Origin: CAVOXO01 sp963700425 | GTDB taxonomy: Bacteria > Actinomycetota > Acidimicrobiia > Acidimicrobiales > Microtrichaceae | Length of the DNA: 64,000 nt | Reading direction: 5' to 3' | NCBI GenBank assembly: GCA_963700425.1 | Contig: CAVOXO010000005.1 | Location: 62,001-126,000 of the forward strand | Shown here: positions 58,072 to 64,000 of the stretch, one piece after another | Position numbering within the stretch: position 1 is the first letter of the stretch | Layout: every line of letters starts with the position of its first letter | Notes under the pieces: generated by a model | The model's input: the letters and a program-made list of their open reading frames with translations, nothing else | What the model was told of the DNA's origin: nothing | Database searches by the model: none | Position numbers and translations under genes: made by a program

Positions 58072-58515
58072 CTATGCGGCAGTTCCGTCGAGCACTCGTC
58101 GGAGCCCGGCCGCGGCCCGATCACCGATGCGTCCGAACACAACACCGAGAAGAGGGTTGGCGACCCGGAGCGCTCCCTTGAGCGAGAGATCCGCGTCGTA
58201 GGTGACTCGACATCCGCCATCCCCGTTCGGCTCGAACGTCATCACATCGACCGACAGGAGGGTCCCGGTCTCGGCTCGAACCTCGACGCGATCGGGCTCA
58301 TCCAACGAGACGATCTCGTACCGAAGTGCCAGGTCGCGGCCCACGCCCCCGACGGTCACGTCGAACTCCGCTCCGGAGACGATGCCGTCTCCCGTCACCT
58401 GTTCCGAGCGTTTCACCCCAGGGTCCCAGTCCGCGAAATGCTCGAGATCGCTCAGGTACTCGAATGCCCGCTGCTGTGACCATGGCGTGTCGACTGAGGT
58501 GCTGTAGTGGGGCAT
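58072..58515 (-). CDS. SRPBCC-family polyketide-cyclase/START-like protein
   Basis: 147 residues. VDTPWSQQRAFEYLSDLEHFADWDPGVKRSEQVTGDG, then ALRYEIVSLDEPDRVEVRAET and CRVTYDADLSLKGALRVANPLLGVVFGRIGDRAAAGLRRVL. The fold binds hydrophobic ligands. ATG 58515. Immediately upstream of and coupled to the SDR, so the pair may act on the same lipid-like substrate. Confidence 0.8.
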   Translation of the reverse strand: MPHYSTSVDTPWSQQRAFEYLSDLEHFADWDPGVKRSEQVTGDGIVSGAEFDVTVGGVGRDLALRYEIVSLDEPDRVEVRAETGTLLSVDVMTFEPNGDGGCRVTYDADLSLKGALRVANPLLGVVFGRIGDRAAAGLRRVLDGTAA

Positions 58516-58692
58516 CGGTACTCTCCGTTGGTGGGCTCGCTGGGGAAGGTCGTCGCAACGACCTCCAGGCGTTGTTCGAACGCAGGTGGATGTCCAGATG
58601 CGAGTTTCGGGAGAAATCCCCGAGACCAACGCACGGCCCCGCTCGTCGAGGGTCCTCGTGGTGGACGACGGCCTGCCGAACGTGTTCGACTC

Positions 58693-59696
58693 ATGCGTGT
58701 GAACCAGGACCCGTCAACTCCACGGGTGGTGGTTGTGGGTGCCGGCGTCGCAGGCCTGCTGGCCGCTCGCGAACTCTCCCGAGCGGGTGCGGAGGTCGTC
58801 GTTCTCGACAAGGGTCGGGGTGTCGGTGGGCGGATGGCGACTCGACGCATCGGAGACGCGGTCGTCGACCATGGCGCCCAGTTCCTCACCGCTCGAACCC
58901 GGGCATTCCGGTCTGAGGTTGCGGCCTGGGTCAGCGCCGGTCCCGCAACACCGTGGTTCAGCGGCGTGCTCGGCGCCGATGGCGTCATCACGACGGACGA
59001 CCCGGTGCGATACCGGGGCGTTCCGGCGATGACCGGAATTGCGAAGCACCTCGCCGTTGGCGTCGATGTGCGCTTGTCGGTGCGAGTGGATTCAGTGCAC
59101 CTCACCGATGAGCGCTGGCGAGTCGAGATCGTCAACGGTGAGGACATCGGTGCCGACGCTGTTGTGTTGACGGCACCCGCGCCACAGACTCTCTCGATGC
59201 TCGACCGAGCGTCGATCGATCCGAACGACCGACACGCGCCTCGAGCAGATCGTCTACGACCCGTGCATCGCCGTCCTCGCCGTGCTCGACCGGTCGCCCG
59301 GGATTGTCCTGGCCCGGTGCGCGACGCCCGTCGGCCGGGCCGGTCGCCTGGTACGCGGACAACCAGGGCAAGGGCGTGTCGGCGGTGCCCGCGCTCACCA
59401 TCCACGCCAGACCGGACACGAGCCGGGCACTGTGGGAAGCCGACGACGACGTGGTCATCGCCGAGCTGTTCGACGGCCTCGAACTCGCCGGCGCCCAAGT
59501 CCACGAGTCACACGTCCATCGGTGGCGCTATGCCAAGACCGTGACGTCCCTCCCCGAGCCGTGCCTGCGCCTTCGCAGTACCGCGCCGGCCGTCGTCGCC
59601 GGCGACGGTTTCGGCGCGGGTGGCAGCATCGAGAGTGCGGCGTTGTCCGGCCTCGCCGCGGCCACCGCCATCGCCGATCTCGTGGGCATCGGGTGA
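58693..59696 (+). CDS. Renalase/amine-oxidase-like FAD oxidoreductase, frameshifted
   Basis: FAD-dependent oxidoreductase of the NAD(P)-binding Rossmann/amine oxidase group. VVVVGAGVAGLLAARELSRAGAEVVVLDKGRGVGGRMATRR (N-terminal FAD motif), VVDHGAQFLTARTRAF, YRGVPAMTGIAKHLA, and the C-terminal FAD motif VVAGDGFGAGGSIESAALSGLAAA. Pattern fits bacterial renalase-like proteins. Breaks near 59235 and 59335; joined it reads LEQIVYDPCIAVLAVLD and VAWYADNQGKGVSAVPALTIHA. ATG 58693, about 333 residues. Stop 45 bp before the insertion sequence. Confidence 0.75.
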
Positions 59697-59740
59697 CGCG
59701 GTTCCGCGCGGCAGTCCCGTCCACAGATCGAGGACCGGCC

Positions 59741-61009
59741 TGAAGGGGCCGAATACTCCTCCGCCCTGTGTTCCGGGCGTTCCATCGGTGTGCCAGTCGA
59801 TGGCGCGCGGCGCCCGTGACCCTGTTTCCGACGTTCGCCAGGCTCCTCGTGACCCGTTTCCGGTGGGTGTTCGCCACCGGAGACGCTCGCGACGCTGAGA
59901 TCCTCGCCCTGCGGCACCAGGTCCTGGTGCTGCAACGTCAGATCGGCCGACCGCAGTTCACCGACACCGACCGGACGATCCTCGCGGTTCTCGCCTCAGC
60001 GATGGGACGCTCTCGTCAGCACACGGCGTTCCTGATCGTCCGCCCCGAGACCATCCTGCGCTGGCACCGCCGCCTCGTTGCGCGTCATTGGACCCAGCCA
60101 CCCACCGCCCCACCCGGGCGGCCACCCATCAACCCCGAACTGCGGCGACTGACCATCCGACTCGCCCGCGAGAACCCCACCTGGGGCTACCGCCGTATCC
60201 ACGGCGAACTTTGCCGACTCGCCCACAGTGTTGCCGCGTCAACCGTGTGGAAGATCCTCCGCAACTCAGGAATCGACCCGACCCGCGACCGCACCGGACC
60301 GTCATGGTCCGACTTCATCCGCTCCCAAGCCAGAGCTGTCATCGCGACCGACTTCGCGTGCGTCGACACCGCGCTCCTTCGACGATTCCACGTGCTGTTC
60401 GTCATCGAGATCGGCACCCGCCGAGTTCACCTCGCAGGGGTCACCACCCACCCGACAGGTACGTGGACCACCCAGGCTGCGCGCAACCTGCTGATGCGAC
60501 TCCCCGATCCTCACCGGTTCCGGTTCTTGATCCGTGACGGCGCCGGACAGTTCACCGCGTCATTCGACAACGTCCTCGCCGGCGCCGGGATCACCGCCAT
60601 CCGAACCCCACCTCGAGCACCACAAGCGAACGCGTACGCCGAACGATGGGTACGAACGCTCCGACACGAGCTCCTCGACCGCACGATCATCTGGAACGAA
60701 CGCCAGCTCCGCAGGCTCCTCGTCGAGTACGTCGCCCACTACAACGAGCACCGCCCACACCGCAGCCTCGGACAGCGAGCGCCCAACGACCATGAAGACG
60801 TCGGTCCGATCGGTTCAGGCCAACCGATCCGACGACACACCACCTGCGGCGGACTCATCAACGAGTACCGCACCGCAGCCTGAACAACCCCATCGGCCAA
60901 CCAGCCCGATCACGACCCTCAACTTCGGCGCGCTCTCGATCCCGCGACCGTCACCGCCACCTCGACTCGCCTCCCCCACAGCACGCCAGATGGGTTCTCG
61001 GCCCCTTCA
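59741..61009 (+). mobile_element. Intact insertion sequence with 12-bp terminal inverted repeats
   Basis: TGAAGGGGCCGA at 59741-59752 is matched in inverse at 60998-61009, defining a 1,269-bp element with one full-length transposase. I see no target-site duplication. The right end abuts the 3' remnant of a lipoprotein gene, so the insertion or a linked deletion removed the rest of that gene. Confidence 0.7.
59768..60883 (+). CDS. DDE transposase with integrase core
   Basis: 371 residues, IS3/IS481-like integrase core. N-terminal helix-turn-helix region (ILALRHQVLVLQRQIGRPQFTDTDRTILAVLA), NPTWGYRRIHGEL, then the rve core. Catalytic triad D195 (VIATDFACVD), D257 (LIRDGAGQFT) and E292 (NAYAERWVRTLRHEL), with D-E spacing 35. 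It closes HYNEHRPHRSLGQRAP. GTG 59768 lies 16 nt inside the left terminal repeat. The frame is intact, unlike many genes nearby, so the element is probably recent or active. Confidence 0.88.
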   Translation: MFRAFHRCASRWRAAPVTLFPTFARLLVTRFRWVFATGDARDAEILALRHQVLVLQRQIGRPQFTDTDRTILAVLASAMGRSRQHTAFLIVRPETILRWHRRLVARHWTQPPTAPPGRPPINPELRRLTIRLARENPTWGYRRIHGELCRLAHSVAASTVWKILRNSGIDPTRDRTGPSWSDFIRSQARAVIATDFACVDTALLRRFHVLFVIEIGTRRVHLAGVTTHPTGTWTTQAARNLLMRLPDPHRFRFLIRDGAGQFTASFDNVLAGAGITAIRTPPRAPQANAYAERWVRTLRHELLDRTIIWNERQLRRLLVEYVAHYNEHRPHRSLGQRAPNDHEDVGPIGSGQPIRRHTTCGGLINEYRTAA

Positions 61010-61071
61010 CGTTCTCGACAACGTTCGATGCGCCCGTCGGCCTGGTGAACGGTTCGGTGTCGATCGGCTAG
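61010..61071 (+). pseudogene. 3' remnant of a lipoprotein gene paralogous to 16593-17123
   Basis: Directly after the right end of the insertion sequence the frame reads FSTTFDAPVGLVNGSVSIG then TAG. The lipoprotein at 16593-17123 ends FSATFDAPVGLVNGTISIG. 17 of the last 19 residues would be identical or similar. Nothing 5' of the remnant matches, because the insertion sequence lies there. Confidence 0.65.
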
Positions 61072-61520
61072 ATCCGGGCGCCGTCAGGGCGCCGAGAACC
61101 CGGCCGCCCTGGATCGTGGGCGCTTCGAAGGGGTCGAACGCCTCGTCACCGACGACGTCGAGCGCTACGACCGGCATCGGCCACGCCATGCTCTCCAGCG
61201 ACGACCAGCAACGTCCACCGGCGATCCGCCGAGCACGCCACCGGTGACCGGTTCGGCGGGACGAAGGACGACCTGCGACGGGCTCGTCGACGAAGACGGC
61301 TACGCCGCCTGAACGACAGCGATCGAGTTTCCGAGCCCCACAGGATCCCCACCCCCGTGCCGCCGCGCCCGGAACCGCATCCGTACGTGGGTCGGGAACC
61401 GAAGTAGGAGCACAGCACGCCGACAGCGTGTGTCCGTCGAGTAGCCCGCCTCCTCGCCCACCGAATCGACACGACCCCGGGGCGCGGTCCGCTCATACCC
61501 GTCCTCGAGAGAGCGCCGAG
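61072..61520. other. Intergenic region around IS remnants
   Basis: Apart from the transposase 3' remnant at 61200-61312, this 449-bp stretch has no gene I recognise and no clear promoter or terminator before the MpaB-type gene at 61521. Confidence 0.4.
61200..61312 (+). pseudogene. Decayed 3' end of a second insertion-sequence copy
   Basis: Ends TTCDGLVDEDGYAA then TGA, alignable to TTCGGLINEYRTAA, the last residues of the intact transposase (stop at 60881-60883). The DNA before it is diverged. It shows that another copy of the same element once lay here. Confidence 0.55.
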
Positions 61521-62468
61521 ATGTCACAACTCAACCGGTTGAGCCGCAGCCTCAGGGACCCGGTCGTCTCCGCGCTGACCGACCTCTTCTCACACGGTCC
61601 GACACCCCTGGCCGCCACGCTCGACCACCCCGGAGATCCGGGACTGCTCGGGCCCGATTCGGTGTCGTGGCGGGTGCTGGGCGATGCGGCGGTGTTCGTC
61701 GGTGGCATCCGGGCCCTCCTCGTCCAATCGGCACACCCCGAGGTCGTCGCCGGCGTGGAGGACCACTCGACCTACCGTTCCGACCCGCTCGGGCGGCTGT
61801 CGCGCACCTCGCTCTATGTCACCGAGACGACCTACGGAGCGATGCCCGAGGTCGAGGCCGCGGTCCAGACGGTCCGTCGAGCCCACCGTCGGGTGACGGG
61901 GACCTCCGAACGAAACCTCCCCTACAGCGCCGGCCAGGCCGCGCTGGCGGCGTGGGTCCACAACGTCCTGACCGACTCGTTCCTCGCGTGCCACCAGGCG
62001 TTCGGGCCCGATCCGCTCAACGTGTCCGACGCCGATCGGTTCGTGTCCGAGCAGGCCAGGATCGGCAGGCTTCTCGGAGCGGATCCGCTCCCCGAGACGG
62101 CGGAGGAACTCGCCGCCTGGATCGTCGACCACCCCGATCGCGTCGCAACCAACGCGCAGGCGAACGCCATCATCTTCCTGCGGAACCCCCCGCTGAGCCC
62201 ACCGGTCAAGATCGCCTACCGACTGCTCTTCGACGCCGCGCTGACCACCGTCCCCGCCGACGTCCGGGGCCAACTCGAGGTCCAGCCCCGACCAGGGGCC
62301 GGCGCCATCGGGCGGAGGGCCACGGGTGCACTCCGCTGGGCGCTCGGCGCGTCGCCGTCCTGGCAGCTGGCCCTGGTGCGCTGTGGCGCCGCCATTCCCG
62401 AGGGGCTGTTTCGCCAACCCATCCCCGGTCACCGATCCGCGGTGGCGCGAACGAAAGGATGCTCATGA
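61521..62468 (+). CDS. MpaB-type (DUF2236) oxygenase-like protein
   Basis: 315 residues, typical DUF2236: WRVLGDAAVFVGGIRALLVQSAHPEVVAGVEDHSTYRSDPLGRLSRTSLYVTETTYG, then VRRAHRRVTG and a LAAWVHNVLTDSFLACHQAF helix with His residues likely to bind haem, as in latex-clearing protein relatives. ATG 61521, the stop overlapping the next gene by 4 nt. Substrate unknown. Confidence 0.8.
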   Translation: MSQLNRLSRSLRDPVVSALTDLFSHGPTPLAATLDHPGDPGLLGPDSVSWRVLGDAAVFVGGIRALLVQSAHPEVVAGVEDHSTYRSDPLGRLSRTSLYVTETTYGAMPEVEAAVQTVRRAHRRVTGTSERNLPYSAGQAALAAWVHNVLTDSFLACHQAFGPDPLNVSDADRFVSEQARIGRLLGADPLPETAEELAAWIVDHPDRVATNAQANAIIFLRNPPLSPPVKIAYRLLFDAALTTVPADVRGQLEVQPRPGAGAIGRRATGALRWALGASPSWQLALVRCGAAIPEGLFRQPIPGHRSAVARTKGCS

Positions 62469-62845
62469 CCGTCATCGGCAAGGTCGCCCAGATCGGATCG
62501 TCGCTCTGGATCTACAACGTCTGGTTCCACAGGTTCGACAAGGACACCGGGTACCGGGGCGGCGACGCCAAGAACATGCGAGAGGAGTTCGAGGAGTACG
62601 GTCTCTCCGAGACGACGATGTATGCCGTGGGAGCAACGAAGGTCGGCCTCGCAACCGCGATGTTGGTCGGACTCTTCGTACCCAAGGTCACACGTCCCGC
62701 CTCCGCGGGCCTTGCAGCGCTGATGCTCGGCGCCATCGGGATGCACATCAAGGTCAACGATCCGGTGAAGCGCGCCCTGCCCGCCATCGGGGTGTTCACC
62801 GGCGCTGCCTTGTCGGCGATCCTCAACGACGAGCGCACCTCATGA
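62465..62845 (+). CDS. Small membrane protein, DoxX-like
   Basis: 126 residues with three or four hydrophobic segments (TMYAVGATKVGLATAMLVGLFV, PASAGLAALMLGAIGMHI, ALPAIGVFTGAALSAIL). The order GATKVGLATAMLVG and the acidic/hydrophobic layout recall DoxX-family proteins. ATG 62465 overlaps the MpaB-type stop. Its own stop overlaps the glutamate dehydrogenase ATG, so three genes form one operon. Confidence 0.6.
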   Translation: MTVIGKVAQIGSSLWIYNVWFHRFDKDTGYRGGDAKNMREEFEEYGLSETTMYAVGATKVGLATAMLVGLFVPKVTRPASAGLAALMLGAIGMHIKVNDPVKRALPAIGVFTGAALSAILNDERTS

Positions 62846-64000
62846 CGGCATCGACCGGTGAGCACCGTGACGACATCGAGAGGTTCATGACCGGCCTCGA
62901 AGCGCAACCCCGGCGAACCGGAGTTCCACCAGGCCGTCCAGGAGGTGGCGGAAACGCTCATCCCCTACATCGACGCCACACCCGGACTATCGCGAGGCCC
63001 GGATCCTCGAGCGGATGACCGAGCCCGACCGGATCGTCATCTTTCGGGTCACGTGGGAGGACGACGCCGGAAACGTCCGCGTCAACCGGGCCTGGCGGGT
63101 GCAGTTCAACAACTCGATCGGCCCCTACAAGGGCGGTCTCCGGTTCCACCCGAGCGTCACCCTGTCGATCCTGAAGTTCCTCGGCTTCGAGCAGACCTTC
63201 AAGAACAGCCTCACCACCCTCCCCATGGGCGGGGCGAAGGGCGGAGCGAACTTCAACCCCAAAGGCAAGTCCGATCGCGAGGTGATGCGCTTCTGCCAGT
63301 CGCTGATGATCGAACTCCACCGCCACATCGGCGAAGACATCGACATCCCCGCCGGCGACATCGGTGTCGGCGCCACGGGAGATCAGCTACCTCTTCGGCC
63401 AGTACAAGCGGCTCGAGAACCGCTTCACCGGCATCCATCACCGGCAAGGGACTGGCATTCGGCGGCAGCCTCGTCCGAACCGAGGCCACCGGCTACGGCG
63501 CCGTCTACTTCATGAACGACATGCTCGCCCACGCCGGCCACAGCATCGAGGGCAAACGGGCCGCCGTTTCAGGTTCCGGCAACGTCGCCCTCTACGCCAT
63601 CGAGAAGCTCGGACAGCTCGGCGCCATCCCGGTCACCGCCTCTGACTCGGGCGGGTTCGTCCACGACCCGGACGGCATCACCGGTGACCGACTCGACTGG
63701 CTCAAGGACCTCAAGGAGAACCGCCGGGGTCGCATCAGCGACTATGCGGACGAGTTCGGCTGCGACTACCACCCAGACGCCACGCCCTGGTCGGTGCCCT
63801 GCGACCTCGCCTTCCCCTGCGCCACCCAGAACGAGCTCGGCATCGACGACGCCCGCCGGCTCATCGGCAACGGTCTCCTGGCGCTGGCCGAAGGGGCCAA
63901 CATGCCGACCCAGATCGACGCCATCCACGCGTTGCAGGACGCCAACGTGTTGTTCGCCCCCGGCAAGGCGGCCAACGCCGGCGGCGTCGCCGTCTCCGGG
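62842..64000 (+). CDS. gdhA: Glutamate dehydrogenase (partial, frameshifted)
   Basis: 2-oxoglutarate + ammonium to glutamate, hexameric NADP-type by pattern. Seen in order: RILERMTEPDRIVIFRVTWEDDAGNVRVNRAWRVQFNNSIGPYKGGLRFHP, TTLPMGGAKGGANFNPKGKSDREVMRFCQSLMIELHRHIGEDIDIPAGDIGVG (catalytic Lys region), TGKGLAFGGSLVRTEATGYGAVYF, and nucleotide site AAVSGSGNVALYAIEKL. ATG 62842. Frame breaks near 62903, 62982, 63378 and 63440. It runs off the window end, missing about the last 60-80 residues. Confidence 0.88.

Overview
The window is high-GC DNA with mostly short intergenic gaps, many 4-nt ATGA/GTGA gene overlaps and frequent GTG starts. The gene content points to an actinobacterium: two cytochrome P450s, an MpaB-type oxygenase, an SCO6745-like protein, OsmC proteins and a SARP-like regulator. 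A member of the Acidimicrobiia is my best guess, but no ribosomal or marker gene is present to prove it. There are no rRNA genes, intact tRNAs or CRISPR arrays.

Layout. 1-5.8 kb: a branched-chain-amino-acid-type ABC importer (fused LivH-LivM permease, binding protein, secreted anchored protein) divergent from a TetR regulator with a perfect operator palindrome. 5.8-13 kb: a choline-dehydrogenase-like GMC oxidoreductase, nitroreductase, nucleoside phosphorylase, MerE-like protein, a bacterial PRMT-like methyltransferase and a beta-helix protein broken by one TAG. 13-17.2 kb: a P450, two alpha/beta hydrolases and a lipoprotein. 17.2-25.1 kb: a cluster built around two OsmC paralogues, with a flavin monooxygenase, methyltransferase, DUF4242 protein, a winged-helix/AAA/TPR regulator and a PIG-L deacetylase. 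11-12-bp direct repeats of TCTCCA(CG) lie upstream of both OsmC genes. 25.1-30 kb: AzlCD exporter, ClC channel, and a sulfatase with its formylglycine-generating enzyme.

30.2-35.1 kb: an aromatic-type catabolic operon (VOC dioxygenase-like, SDR, FAD monooxygenase, FAH-family hydrolase) divergent from a TetR gene, with a 36-bp palindromic operator between them. 35.2-38.1 kb: a four-gene ArsR operon with a recognisable promoter, then an SCO6745-like gene. 38.7-43.1 kb: a Tat-exported protein, a lipoprotein and a CmcJ-like protein. 43.2-47.5 kb: an operon of alcohol dehydrogenase, SDR, sulfotransferase and a metallo-beta-lactamase-fold alkylsulfatase relative with an altered metal site. 48-57 kb: GH4, secreted lipase, GxGYxYP lipoprotein, P450 and GH10 xylanase. 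57-64 kb: SDR, SRPBCC, renalase-like oxidase, an intact insertion sequence with decayed relatives nearby, then MpaB, a small membrane protein and a partial glutamate dehydrogenase.

Many genes contain single-base frameshifts, mostly insertions, clustered in 17.6-24.9, 39.3-40.7, 51.8-56.2, 59.2-59.4 and 62.9-63.6 kb. The encoded proteins stay highly conserved across the frames, so I read these mainly as sequence errors rather than pseudogenes. Gene ends are given for the joined reading.
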